From the NCBI RefSeq assembly GCF_022965805.1, contig NC_133102.1, positions 4,844,885 to 4,908,884 of the forward strand: a stretch of 64,000 bases of DNA, in the 5' to 3' direction. Origin of the DNA: Primulina eburnea. Taxonomy: Eukaryota; Streptophyta; Magnoliopsida; Lamiales; Gesneriaceae. The notes beneath the pieces were generated by a model. That model did not search any database and was not told the origin of the DNA. It saw nothing but the letters and a program-made list of their open reading frames with translations. The position numbers and the translations under genes were made by a program. This document shows positions 45,422 to 57,107 of the stretch, piece after piece (position 1 is the first letter of the stretch; every line of letters begins with the position of its first letter).

Positions 45422-48400
45422 TCAAAGCCTAGAAGGCATTCCTCCAGCAACAACCAACGTTTCACCAGTGATATACGAAGCATCGTCAGAAGCCAAATAA
45501 GCAGCTGCTGCAGCCATATCTTGTGTAGTCCCGAGTCTACCGAGTAACGTTCTCTCCTCGAGGGCCTTTCTCTAAATAAAAACCAGAATTCAGTACAAAA
45601 AAGTAATGGAAATTGTCAAAGGGACATTTAATAAAATGTTTTAAGTATTAAATATTATTCAGGCTACCCTGCTCTCATCCGTTGTAAGAAAATCTGCAAA
45701 TCGAGTTGGTACAAAACCAGGTGCCACACAGTTTACACGAGTATTTGGGGCCATTTCAGCTGCAAGTGCCTGAAAAGAAGACTCAGTAGGAATAAGATCT
45801 CAAGTAAAGGAAGTACCACAAGGACACAAAACCAAATTATGAGTACCTTCGTAAGCCCAAGAAGAGCTGTTTTGGTCACACCATACATGGACAATCCTTG
45901 AGGTGGTTGAAAAGCGGCTATGGAAGAAATGAATACGACTGAAGAGCCTTCCTTCAAGTGAGGAGCTGCATCCTGTTAACGATGATCACAAACATAAAGT
46001 TGCAATAATAACAGGACCACGAGGAGAAATTTTGGAAAACGAAATTAAGCCTTATTCATGAGGAGAAATAATGAAAATCAAAATTATGCCTTACATAAGA
46101 TCATCTAGGCCATTATTCAAACTGTCTTGGCCAATGAGCCACGAGTCCGTTGGATGCTAGATTTGCCTTGAACTCATCTAAGCACATTTTTTAAAATTCT
46201 TCGAATATTTTAACTTTCATCGAAAATTGGATATCCAATTGCGGGGCACATTTTTCCTAGGCCGGCATATAATTTGCTCAAACTATTGTTTTATTCAATA
46301 GACGATGTTGTGTTACATATGCCATAATTCAAATTGACGTACTTGCAGAAGAAGTATAGTTGCTTTCACATTGATTTCCCATAATTTATCAAGAACTGAC
46401 TCTTTGGTTTCCAAGATTCCATCGACAGAAGGATTGGCAGCAGCATTGGATACAATTACATCTATTTTACCATATTTCTGCAAGCAAAGCAATTAAAAAA
46501 AATCAGAGGGATAAAAATTGAGAGTTTTAACATAAGCTTTCAAGAGAAAATTAAAGACTAGGATATCATAGGAAAGAAAAGTGGAAAAAGATCATCTGTT
46601 TGCAGCACCCTATTCAATTTTTACGACACCATAATTTCCATCCTTAACCTACTCGTCAGCATATGATAAAGGAATAATGAAAGATAATGAACAAATCTGT
46701 TATCAAGCCAACTGTTGGTCTGGTTAAAATTCTCTCATGGAAGGCCCTTTCTTCGATTAATGATTATTATATTTATTCTGATTTTGACATGATTAATCTG
46801 TATACCCAAGCATTATACAATGATAAAGACCCTAATAATTTTACATTCCATGAGAACGTAGTTAACATGTTTCCTGGTTGACGAGTATTCTAGTATGGGG
46901 AACAAAGATATCAACTAAGGCTCACCGGAAATTGCATCCATAATGAGATTGAGAACTTGCCATTCACCCAAAAAAGTACAATATCAACCGCTAAGAAATT
47001 AATGGTTACAGCCACACTGCCCGGATAGGCTTTCTATCTTATAAACTTAAGCACTGGAACCAGGAACAGAGGTGCATATTGCAGTTTTCATAGTATTTTC
47101 TCTCTTTTCTGGCCATCACAACGCATCCTTCACAACATAATGGTATGATTTCTGAAAAATTGGGTTCGTATCACAGGATTTTTGATCAAAATATTCATCA
47201 TTTATTTTATCCAACTAAGAGAAACCAGTGATCAAATAGCCAACCAAATAGTTTGAAGGATGGAGACCATCAACAATTGATCACTATAAAAAGTACACAG
47301 AATATGAATAAATAAAAGGTAGTAAAAAAACAAATTGTCCAATGAAATTACCTGAATGGTCTTCTCTATCAGATCTTTTCTTTGTTGTGCATTTGAGACA
47401 TGGCACGCTAGCCCCAGAGTTTCAATCCCTTTACCCTCTAGCTTTTCTACTGCTTCATCCACATTTTTCTACAAAATCACTTTTGCATAACTCATCAAAG
47501 CACACGACACGGTAAAAAGGAACAGTAAAACAAAAGATCTTAGAATACCCAGGAGATAGGTTCAGCCACTCAACAGCCCGGGAGAAGTTGAACCCAATAT
47601 CCAGGTAATCCCGGGAGGTCACCCTAATGGCCAAAGTACACTGGGAGGTCATCTCATTCACCCAAATCCATCAGGTCATTTAGGACACCTTATGCTAGGT
47701 CATCCGGGAGCTCATCCCAGTTGACCTCTTATATCATGATTTCATCGATTTAACAAGATGTTGCCGACCTCCCAGGTGAGGTTTTATTCGTACTCCCAGT
47801 ACATATTACCACACTGATTAAGAAAGTCTCTGCCCAGCTCCCTAGTCGGGCTCCCCTAAAAAACTTGAACTCGTTCCCTACACGACAGACGAGCTCATAC
47901 CTCAATATGTAATCCTTATCTAAGATTCTAAGAATCTAGAGTCTAACAAGAGAAGGATTCCAACAGATTTAGGATTCTACAAATGTTAGAGTTTTAGCCA
48001 TCGAAGAACTCTTTTCACATACTAACTTTTTCATAAAAATACTAGATTTCGGTGATCGTTCATTCGTATATATTCACTCATATTGAGAACACACAATACT
48101 CTCGCTATTTAGTATTTTCCTATTATCAGACTTGAACGTCGGAGGGTTACAATGGAAAAACCTTTCGGCTCCTATTTAACGTTCATGTTCGTGTTTTCAG
48201 ATCCGACAGTCCAACCCGAGCCTTCAAAACGAGATTCAATCTCTCGACGGGTCATTCACCGACTCAGATCTGATCTCCCATCAGGTACAGCGATTTTCAC
48301 CAACATCACCAATGAAAGATTAAACTTTTAGAACTTAAATATCGATCTCGAATGAGTCCAACAAACCAAAATTCAAGACAAGACAGAGACACGAACAAAG

Positions 48401-48581
48401 AAAATGGATAATTGAGGGGACGTCGTGCATCAGTGTCAAAGATGCATACTTGTCGGCGGGAAGAGATAACAACGGCGGCGCCCTCCAAGCCGAGGCGCTC
48501 AGCGATGCTGAAGCCGATGCCTTGAGTTGAAGCAGTGACTATGGCCACCTTCCCTTCAAATCTTTTCCCCTTCACCTCCAT
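45422..48581 (-). CDS. IBR1: Peroxisomal short-chain dehydrogenase/reductase (SDRA)
   Basis: Six exons (48450-48581, 47352-47468, 46343-46477, 45847-45972, 45668-45769, 45422-45571), all phase 0, join to 253 residues (Arabidopsis IBR1 has 254). Motifs: the cofactor loop TASTQGIG (TGxxxGxG class), SNAAANP (NAAA), catalytic SSIAAF, and the YGVTK active site (YxxxK). The last three residues are SRL, a peroxisomal PTS1 signal, as in IBR1. The enzyme is thought to act in the beta-oxidation-like conversion of indole-3-butyric acid to auxin. Intron 1 (47469-48449) contains LTR-like DNA. The frame and all splice sites are intact. Confidence 0.93.
47480..48320 (+). mobile_element. LTR-like insertion in IBR1 intron 1
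   Basis: This stretch is unlike the AT-rich introns around it. It has repeated GGGAGGTCA/CCCGGGAG-type phrases on the left and, near 48129, the leader phrase GACTTGAACGTCGGAGGG, which also appears on the minus strand at 49430-49465. I infer an LTR or solo LTR. Its exact ends and target duplication were not resolved. Confidence 0.5.
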
Positions 48582-49057
48582 CTATTTCAGTCACGCTGCC
48601 AATTAGACTAATACGAATATTTTTCAACTCAGAAGTTTCTTTGAATAAATCATTCGTATTATGCAATCACGCTAAGCAGAAAAACACTGTTGATATGTTA
48701 TCGTCAGCTTGTTTCTTGGAATAACCGAGGATTGTCCGCACAACTACATAAATAAATATAATGTCCACATGGGGAAAAAAAATTTACACGTATATAAATA
48801 TTCACTTTTATGAATCAATTTTATTAAACGAATTTTCAGTCTAATTTGATTAAAAAATATATTTATTTTTATGTTAAAAATATTAGTTTTTACTTTAAGT
48901 GAATTATATTAACATTTATAAAAAAAATAGATTCTGTGACACTATCTCACAAAAGATCTACTTATATATATTTTGCGGAATAAGTATAATTGATTCTTAA
49001 AAAAAGATGAAAATGTTATAAAATGATAGTTATATATGTATTATTAATTTATTGAAT
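48582..49057. other. Upstream of IBR1
   Basis: Promoter region, then AT-rich DNA. A degraded GAGACGGTCTC-type remnant seems present at about 48780-48965. Confidence 0.45.
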
Positions 49058-49236
49058 AGTGGTCTCGTGTGAAACCGTTTCACGGATCTTAATATGCGAG
49101 ACGGGTCGACCCTACCCATATTCATAATAAAAAGTATACTCTTAGCATGAAAAATAATATTTTTTCATGGATGGTCCAAATAAAAGATTTGTCTCACAAA
49201 TACGACTCGTGAGACTGGCTCACATAAATTTTTGTC
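49058..49236 (-). repeat. GAGACGGTCTC MITE-like element, copy 8
   Basis: Full-length inverted copy, moderately diverged. Confidence 0.85.
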
Positions 49237-49316
49237 ATTATTTAAATAGATTTTATTATTTTATTTTTGAGTTCTGGTTTTATTATTATTTAATGAAAAA
49301 AAGATCATGATACTCA

Positions 49317-49794
49317 CGGGAAATTTAAGGTCCGCTCTTAGCAAGTGCCACTAGTACAGACGCATGGTTTTGAAATCGTCCTGAGCCTGAAATCACGAAA
49401 AAAACCGTCAAAGGGGGCCAGGAGGGTGTCCTGACGTAGCTCCTCCGACGCTCAAGTCAGTGACTGAGGATATATGAGGGAGCAACTAAGGGTGTTGCTG
49501 AAAACAATATTGAATCCATAATCATACCCTCAAACCTGGTATTTATAGGAGAATACCTGGACTTGTCATGAACCATTCACCTGCGGACCTTAGATATGGG
49601 CCGAGAGTTTGGGCCGGATCTAGATCATTTTGCGAGTCAAAATCTCAAAATAACAAACTTCTCTTTGGATCCAATTATTCAAATTCATTCTTCTAAAATA
49701 TATTGTACGTGTTTGGATATTTTTAATCTCGTGACTTTCGAATTCTTTTATTGGAGGAGAATGGTGACGAGAGACTCTTCCACCGGACTATTTT
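49317..49794 (-). mobile_element. LTR fragment
   Basis: On the minus strand it has a TATA-like CTATAAATACC (about 49550) followed about 90-120 bp later by CACTGACTTGAGCGTCGGAG, the leader phrase also seen at 48129. This is the promoter-to-leader part of an LTR. It is interrupted on the left flank of the solo LTR at 49795. Confidence 0.45.
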
Positions 49795-50357
49795 TGTGGG
49801 GACCCGGACGCTAATCATTTTCTTAATCATCGTTGGGATTTAATTATCAGTTCTGATAAACAGGGTCTAAAAATTTTTCTTTTTAAAATGCATCTGCGGA
49901 AGGTAATGGAATCTAAATAATATACATCTCTGTATAAAAACTACATTTCAGTATAAAAGTACAATATTGTACAAACTAGGTCTAAGGTTCATTTCTAAAT
50001 TCAAGTAATAAAACCAAATCTACAGTAAGTCCGGAATCACCACGCTAACTCGTCTTCTCTCATCTTCTTCTTGACCCTGATCCAGCCCCACCTGTTGTCA
50101 TGCACACATACAAAACAAGACAACAGCCGGATAACTCCGGTGAGAATAAATCTCAGTATAAAACATGGTAAACATGCATATACACAAAGTAAATAATGAA
50201 TTATTCTATCATGAATAAAACTAAAAGCAATAGGTTTCATAATCTATGAAATCAAATCAAATAAGCATGCAACACAAATCAGTTAAACATGCTACTCAAA
50301 TCAAATCATAAAAACATGCTATCATGACTGAAAGCAATAGCAATGGGTTTCATAGTC

Positions 50358-50787
50358 TATGAAACCACATCCATAAACTCATGCAGTTCTAGTCAAATCA
50401 TGTCTAGACTCTACTCAACTATAGCTCTAGGGATCCCGGGGTGAATAAGACGTCACTGTCTGTCATCTACTCTCCCAATCGGGGTGACGTACGTCTTGAC
50501 TATGAAACCACATCCATAAACTCATGCAGTTCTAGTCAAATCATGTCTAGACTCTACTCAACTATAGCTCTAGGGATCCTGGGGTGAATAAGACGTCACT
50601 GTCTGTCATCTACTCTCCCAATCGGGGTGACGTACGTCTTGACTATGAAACCACATCCATAAACTCATGCAGTTCTAGTCAAATCATGTCTAGACTCTAC
50701 TCAACTATAGCTCTAGGGATCCCGGGGTGAATAAGACGTCACTGTCTGTCATCTACTCTCCCAATCGGGGTGACGTACGTCTTATTC
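50358..50787. repeat. 143-bp tandem array, three copies
   Basis: Units start at 50358, 50501 and 50644 with TATGAAACCACATCCATAAA. They are almost identical, with CCCGGG against CCTGGG as a visible difference. Each includes AATCGGGGTGACGTACGTCT. Confidence 0.95.
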
Positions 50788-51768
50788 CTAGACTTCGGTC
50801 ATATCTGTATCGAATAATCTACAATAGGAGGGTGTCTGCTCCTATGTAACGATACACCAGACGTCTAGAAGTCTGACTATCTGTCAAACTTTCCTATCTC
50901 AAATGCAATGAATAAAATCTATAAACAAAGCATGATCATATCAAAAGATAAACAATAAGTCTAGTATGTGATTTAGTTGGGAAACTCAAATGAGATCTGA
51001 TTTGAGTTATGTCTTCCCAAATATCACATGAATTATACATTTGTCGTCCTGGTCTGACGAAGACGAAGTCTCGAAGTCCAATTTGTCCATATCAATCCGA
51101 TAATGACAAATCACATAAATATAATATCAGTATATATCTCAGTTCAGAATCTGTTCTGATCAATACTCAACTCGGTATACAATCTGATCCAAGTCAACAA
51201 TATAACAATGAATCTCAATCAATATCATATCTGATCAATCTAAATCAATACTGATGTTTCGACGGCATAACAATACAATCTGAATAACTCCGTCAATCTG
51301 AACATCCCAGATATAATACCAGAACTCATAATCTCAATATCGGTATATTCAAAATCAATACTATACTATTCTGATATCAAAATCTCAGTCAATATCTTTC
51401 GAAAATCATAACAATTACAGAAAAAATCTGTTCTTTAATCTGACTTCAATTCTATAATATCTACGGTAGCAGAAACATCATATCTGAATCACATGCAATT
51501 CTAGTAACATTATATTCTCAAAACATCTGAAAACGTAACACAACTTACGTCCTTGTGTAGCTCGTGTCACGAGGAACTCAGAACTGAAGTCGGATTTGAA
51601 TTCTGACGGACGGATTTCTCACAACCGCAACTCGAAAAGGCGGAAGGAAATTCTCTCAAAGCTTCGCCCCTTTCCACTGAATTTCTGATGATTTATCGTG
51701 TCAATCATCCATATATATACTGTATGCAAATTCTGAAACGTGGCATCATTTTTCATGCAACACGCATG

Positions 51769-52002
51769 ACTGCGGGTGCGGTCGTGTCATGCACCGCGGG
51801 TGCGCTCATGCTTCGCTATGCTTATCATTTTCTAAAATGCACGACCGCGGGTGCGCTCTGTTCTGTACCGCGGGTGCGGTGTCGGCATCGCGGGTGCGCT
51901 CTGGCTAGCACCGCGGGTGCGGTGATGCTTCGGCCTCACCTTCCAAAATTCTATTTTTAATGACCGCGGGTGCACCCTTGTTCTGGGCGCGGGTGCGGTC
52001 TT
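51769..52002. repeat. CCGCGGGTGCG module block
   Basis: The phrase (A)CCGCGGGTGCG(G/C) or a one-base variant occurs about eight times, unevenly spaced 15-60 bp apart, with CCGCGG as a palindromic core. It is GC-rich inside an AT-rich LTR. Confidence 0.9.
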
Positions 52003-52142
52003 GCCAACCCTATTTTCTCATGTCTTTTCTTCCCTCATTGCATGTCATGCATTCTCATATCTTCCGAGTCTCTCGTTAATGAAGATTTATAATCTTAGTT
52101 TATCAATTCTATAATTCTCGGGCCTAACAATTTTACTACAGG

Positions 52143-52323
52143 CAAAAACTTGTGTGAGACGGTCTCACGGGTCGTATTTGTGAGACGGATATTTTATTTG
52201 AGTCATCCATGAAAAAATATTACTTTGTATGCTAAGAGTATTACTTTTTATTGTGAATATCGGTAGAGTTGACCCGTCTCACAAATTAGGATCCGTGAAA
52301 CGGTTTTATATGAGACTCACTCT
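52143..52323 (+). repeat. GAGACGGTCTC MITE-like element, copy 9
   Basis: Well preserved. It starts only 8 bp beyond the target duplication of the solo LTR. Confidence 0.9.
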
Positions 52324-52534
52324 TTACTATATATGTGAGCCGTATACATTAAAAAATGAATCAAGAACTACATGGGAAATGACCTCTATTTTATTCGTTT
52401 GTTAATTGGTTTTCGGCATAGTAGTACGCTCATGCTTCATTATTTGTTCAAATAGCTTCAAACTTCACCAACGAGTAGATGAATCAATGTTACATCCAAC
52501 CATCTTTTTCCTTCAACACGAAAACTCCTATGAT

Positions 52535-52826
52535 CAGGGGCGGATTTAGTGTAGGGCGAACGGGGGCCACGGCCCCCCCCAAAAAATTTTTTAAAAAAAT
52601 TTAGCGACGGTTATGACGGAAACCGTCGCAAAATCCGCGACGGTTTTATCAACAACCGTCGCTATATGGCGGCCACGGCCCACCCAAAAAATTTTAAAAA
52701 ATTTTTTAGCGACGGATTAGCGACGGTTTGACAAAAACCGTCGCCATATAGCGACGGTTTTTGAGAAAATCGTCGCAAAATAAACTAAGTGGCCCCCCCA
52801 ATGCCAAAATCCTAGATCCGCCCCTG
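52535..52826. mobile_element. hAT-type MITE with perfect 8-bp target duplication
   Basis: 292 bp. Starts CAGGGGCGGATTTAG and ends CTAGATCCGCCCCTG, flanked by CCTATGAT on both sides (52527-52534 and 52827-52834). Eight-base duplications and CAGGG ends indicate hAT. The interior repeats GCGACGGTTTT in both orientations and GGCCACGGCCC twice, giving a strong fold-back. Non-coding. The perfect duplication suggests a recent insertion. Confidence 0.88.
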
Positions 52827-52834
52827 CCTATGAT

Positions 52835-53382
52835 AATGCTTTTTTAGTTTATTTTGTGAGGTGGATCTCTGATCTGATTCAACCCACAATAAAAATTATT
52901 TTTTTTTATGTAAAAAATAGTATTAGATCAATTTGTTTCACGAATATAAATTCGTTAGATCGTTAAAATCTCTTCCCCTCGTTATGTCCAACAGGGACTT
53001 TCATGCCATTTTCAATTCGAAAACTAATCTCTAATATAATATTAATTATAATATAATTAACAAGTTATTTTGGGGATATATTAAGTCAACTAGATAAGAA
53101 GATTTGAACAATAGAATAGGTGGTCATGGCATGATGATCCCGACTAGTTAAATTTAAAGAATTGAATTCGACATCAGAGTATGTGATCTGTCCCTTATTC
53201 TGTAGTAATTATTAATTACTTTTTTAAACATAGATTTTTGTGAAGATGATTGATTTTTGTAATTTTTATAGAATTTTATAGAGTTATAAATAATCCCATG
53301 CACTCACGTCTATAAATTTTTTGCAAGATTTTTACTGAATTTTTTTTAAAAAATTCATGTAATTCTATGGATTTATACTCAG
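52835..53382. other. AT-rich intergenic DNA
   Basis: Possibly a degraded GAGACGGTCTC-type remnant at 52850-52960. No gene seen. Confidence 0.45.
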
Positions 53383-53563
53383 GCAAAAACTTGTATGAGA
53401 CGATCTCACGGATCGTATTTGTGAGACGGATCTCTTATTTGGTTCATCCATGAAAAAATATTACTTTTTATGCTAAGAGTATTACTTTTTACTGTGAATA
53501 TGAGTAGGGTTGACCCGTCTCACAGATTAAGATCCGTGAAACGGTCTCACATGAGACTCACTC
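53383..53563 (+). repeat. GAGACGGTCTC MITE-like element, copy 10
   Basis: Well preserved. Its right end touches the TTA target site of the Harbinger element. Confidence 0.9.
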
Positions 53564-53914
53564 TTAGGCCATCCACAATGGTGGATATTTGGGTAGCCAT
53601 GGACTGGATGGTGAATATTTGGTAGCCATGTCACACTGCAGGTTTCTACTTTTTTTTTTTTAATATTTTTTAATTATATTAAATTAAGATAAAAATAATT
53701 AAATACATAGAAAATATGAATTGTGCAGATCTAGCTCCATCCCTCTTTTTCAAACTTTAGAATAAAATTTTGAACGTTGGGTTTTGAACGTTACCCAACG
53801 TTCAAATTTTATTCTATAAATACATACATTTGTAATAAATTAAAATGCATAGTTTTAAAAGCATAAAAAAATATTTCTCTCACAAAAAAAAATTCCTTAC
53901 AAAATTTTTTTGGA

Positions 53915-55116
53915 ATGGATAATAATTCCAATAATTTTTTTAGGGATTTTTTGAACTCTCCAAATATCGATGAAAGTTCAAGTGGAGAAAATTTTCGAGT
54001 TCGTCCGAGTGTACAACATCCCCCATTTCCATTTCTTACTCAACACCCACAGAATTTGCAACATTTTCCATATCCACCACCATATTTTTTGAACGCCCCT
54101 CTAGCTCCGTGGAATACATGTCCCCCAGAATATTGGCAGAGTAGCCAGTATTTGGTGCAAGCTCCATCCCATGGAATTAATCCTCTTCAATCACCGGGGC
54201 TTCAATCTACTGAATCGAGAAGGGCTAGTGTTGATGCAAGTGACATTGATAAAGGGCTAGAAGCACCTTATGAATTCCGAAATTCACAATTTCCTCCTTT
54301 CTCGTCCCAAATAGGACTTGAAGATATTAATATCAATCAGGCAAGCGAGACAGGTCAAGATTCAGATGGAGATCGTGGCAAGCGGACAGCGTGGACAGTA
54401 GCAGATGATAAGCTCCTTGCAGCAGCATACACAATGATGAGCGAAGACCCAAGCGTTGGTAATGCCCAGAAGAGTGAGTCTTTTTGGAAACGGGTTGTAG
54501 AATACTACAATACCAATCGAGACAAGAAATCTAAAAAAAGGACTGCGGAGAAAGCCAAAGCACACTGGGCTGCGGTGAAAAGGATCGTGAATAGATATAA
54601 TGGAATTTACAATAAATGGTACACGGATCGGCCAAGTGGATGGAGTGACGAGGATTTGATGATGCGGGCTCATGAAGAATACAAGAATATCTTCAAATCT
54701 ACTTTTCAATATGAACACGTATAGAGGATAGTTAAAGATAGTCCTATGTATGCGCCTCAATCCTCAGGACACCGGTCTGCAAAGAAGGCAAGGACATCTG
54801 AATCATCCGGTGCACATACTGACTCGTCTAATGCTACACCAAGTGTTGATACAGAGGTGAATGAAGCCCGATCTCGCCTATGGGACATAAGGCCGCAAAA
54901 AAGAAAGGCAAAGAAAGAGTGACCCATGTTGATCAAATTACCGAGGCTATGCAACAGTCAGTAACACAGATGGAGGAATATAATAACAACAAGAAAGTGG
55001 ATCAACTCATTCAAGCTCATAAACTACTCGTAATGGACACTCGAGGTATGACAGATGAACAACTTCATAACCATCTAGCGATATGTGAGCAGCTCAAAAA
55101 AAGATTGAACATGTAA
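53915..55116 (+). pseudogene. Harbinger ORF1-type Myb/SANT DNA-binding protein, broken
   Basis: ATG 53915 opens 269 codons. A Pro-rich N-terminal half is followed by a SANT/trihelix-like domain (TAWTVADDKLLAAAY at about 154, then WKRVVEYYN and HWAAVKRIVNRYNG). A TAG at 54722-54724 stops it where the sequence clearly continues in the same frame (RIVKDSPMYAP). A second break near 54865-54885 shifts to another frame, which reads GHKAAKKKGKE and then a coiled-coil-like end to the stop at 55114-55116. In PIF/Harbinger elements this protein partners the transposase in binding the ends. Host databases often misname such ORFs. Confidence 0.75.
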
Positions 55117-55181
55117 TGTGGTTTGAAATTTCTATTTGATGTCATGTATTTTATTATGTGTGTGGTTGCATTTTATTTTTT

Positions 55182-55300
55182 TAAATCATGTATTTTAGTG
55201 TTTTTTTATTATGTGCGTGGTTTGCAATTTGTGTTTTTAAATCATGTATTTTAGTGTGTTTTTATTATGTTTGTGGTTTGCAATTTATGTTTTTAAAAAG
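55182..55300. repeat. Short tandem repeat, unit about 60 bp
   Basis: About two copies of AAATCATGTATTTTAGTGT plus TTTTTATTATGTGCGTGGTT, inside the Harbinger element. Confidence 0.75.
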
Positions 55301-55439
55301 ATTGAACAAGTAATGTGATTTGAAATTTTTATTTTTAAATAATGTATTAATTTGTGAATGATCTATAGTATATATTATACATATACATACATACGTACAC
55401 ACATAGTTACCAACATATACATACGTACACACATATATA

Positions 55440-55620
55440 GTTACCAACTAGTCGTTATGAACTAGCCTTTACCAACTAGCCGTTATCCAACTAGCCGGTA
55501 TATACATACATTATACATATACATATACATACATACGTACACACATATATAGTGACCAACTAGCCGTTACCAACTAGCCGGTATGAACTAGCCGTTACCA
55601 ACTAGCCGTTACGAAAATGT
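55440..55620. repeat. ACTAGCCGTTA minisatellite
   Basis: ACCAACTAGCCGTTA or close variants occur about nine times, split by an ATACATACATACGTACACAC stretch that is itself repeated. Confidence 0.8.
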
Positions 55621-55963
55621 ATATAAGTAGGAAATGAATCATTCATTATTCTTCACAATACAGTGATGGAATACCAAATAGTAGATGGAATTAAATAAAG
55701 TGATGGAATGATTTTATTTAAATGAAAATAAATTATTAATTAAAGTGACAGTGGGACTCATAAATATTTGATTGGTGAGATATTTGATTGTGAAATGTGA
55801 GTTATTTGAGTAGTGAAATATTTGATTGATGATGTGGAGTACGGGACCCACAAATATTTGATAGAAATAACCTTGTTATTGTGGATGGCCTTATAATTAA
55901 TCTACGACATGACATAATGATTGATGGATTGCTATGACGTTTATGGCTGGCTATGATGTTTCG

Positions 55964-56165
55964 GGAAATTTGGGTTCAGTCCCCAGCCGTCATTTTTTTT
56001 TATGTTCAGTCCCTAGGTACTTTTTTAGTACCACATTTCCACATGAAGTGTACCACATTTCCACATGAAGTATACCACATTTTGTATGACATAATACCAC
56101 AATTTTGTGGGTAGGGAGTGAAGCCAAAGAATTTTTTTGATTGGGGATTTTTCAATAACTTCCCC
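55964..56165 (+). repeat. GGGAA-ended MITE-like repeat, copy B
   Basis: Inverted relative to copy A at 6751-6948, with the same internal order. Has the tandem module CCACATTTCCACATGAAGT. Starts GGGAAATTTGGG and ends AACTTCCC. Confidence 0.75.
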
Positions 56166-56418
56166 ATGATGTTTCCGGATTTGTACTCAAAAAAATTTAT
56201 TAACTTTTTTAAAAAATTATTGATATTTTGGTTACTTCTAAATTTTTATTCAATTTTTAAAACTAGACGAAAATCTATTTTAAATATTACTAGATGATCC
56301 CATTCAAACTCGATTTTTATCAAGAATAATCCATTGCAAGTTATATGGCAAGCTTCGTTAACAAAAAAGATCTTGAATTAAGTCAACTATAAAATACTTG
56401 ACGAATCTTCGAGACGTG

Positions 56419-56573
56419 GAGGTCTCACGTAAGACGGTTTTACGAATTTATATTCGTGAGATGAGTCGACTCGATCTATATTTAAAGTGAAAAATAATAT
56501 TTTTGACATAAAAATAATATTTTTTTATGAGTCAGATAAACGAATCGTGACATCTTTTGTGATAGGTTTTCGT
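56419..56573 (-). repeat. GAGACGGTCTC MITE-like element, copy 11 (diverged)
   Basis: Inverted, with eroded ends. The central AT blocks are recognisable. Confidence 0.6.
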
Positions 56574-57051
56574 CCCAAACTAAAGACAAAATAAACTAGG
56601 GAATGCGCCACTTCAAACTTCAAAGCTGCGAGGTACAAATCTCATGATTCGCATAATCCATGGAGCAATTTCAGAAACAGACTTCGCGTGCGTTCCGAAT
56701 AAATATTGGACGGATGTAAGGTGTATATTTGTTAAAATATATTTGCAATTAATTTAGTTAGTTTTTTAAATTAAATCCAGAATACTTATTTTACTTTCCT
56801 TATTATATTAAAAGTTGTTTACGATATTTCAAAAATCACAATTACATAGATAAATAATAAATCAAGAAAGAAGGAGACAATAATAGAACACAAAACTATG
56901 AGATCGTGAGTCTGTTTTGTGATATATATCTTCAACCTGACTCATCCATGAAAAATATTATTTTTATTTATGAATATATATCAAGTCATCTTGTTTCACG
57001 AATATAAATACGTGATATTATTTCACAACAGACTTATTCAAAACATAATTC

Positions 57052-57060
<9 letters not shown>
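56574..57060. other. AT-rich DNA with a diverged GAGACGGTCTC-type copy
   Basis: 56898-57034 keeps the order of the family (GAGATCGTGAG, CTCATCCATGAAAAATATTA, CACGAATATAAATACGTG) but is heavily mutated. Confidence 0.45.

Positions 57061-57103
<43 letters not shown>
57058..57103. repeat. (TA)n microsatellite
   Basis: About 44 bp of TA next to a MITE copy. Confidence 0.9.

Positions 57104-57107
<4 letters not shown>

Larger units (their letters stand above)
49795..52129 (-). mobile_element. Solo LTR, 2.3 kb, with 5-bp target duplication
   Basis: On the minus strand it starts TGTTAGGCCCGAGAATT (from 52129) and ends GGGTCCCCACA (49795). ATTTT is present on both sides (49790-49794 and 52130-52134). 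It shares its opening style (TGTxAxGCCC) and a late TTCCGCA with the solo LTR at 36890, so the two are probably related. It contains a three-fold 143-bp array and a block of CCGCGGGTGCG modules. No retroelement ORF inside. Confidence 0.7.
53567..55890 (+). mobile_element. PIF/Harbinger element carrying only the Myb/SANT ORF
   Basis: 2,324 bp between inverted ends GGCCATCCACAAT (53567-53579 and complement 55878-55890). It is flanked by TTA on both sides (53564-53566, 55891-55893), the PIF/Harbinger target duplication. The only coding region is the DNA-binding ORF1-type protein. There is no DDE transposase ORF. The right third contains tandem repeats (55180-55300) and an ACTAGCCGTTA minisatellite (55440-55620). 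A non-autonomous derivative that would depend on a transposase elsewhere. Confidence 0.82.

Noticed and set aside
46687..46881. 64-codon plus-strand ORF
   Set aside because: It lies inside IBR1 intron 2 (46478-47351), antisense to the gene, and has no family features.
50358..50787. Regular repeats as a CRISPR-like array
   Set aside because: Units are 143 bp direct repeats without spacers in a plant genome, inside an LTR.
54880..55116. Separate small gene of 78 codons
   Set aside because: It is the frameshifted C-terminus of the Harbinger Myb/SANT ORF, not an independent gene.
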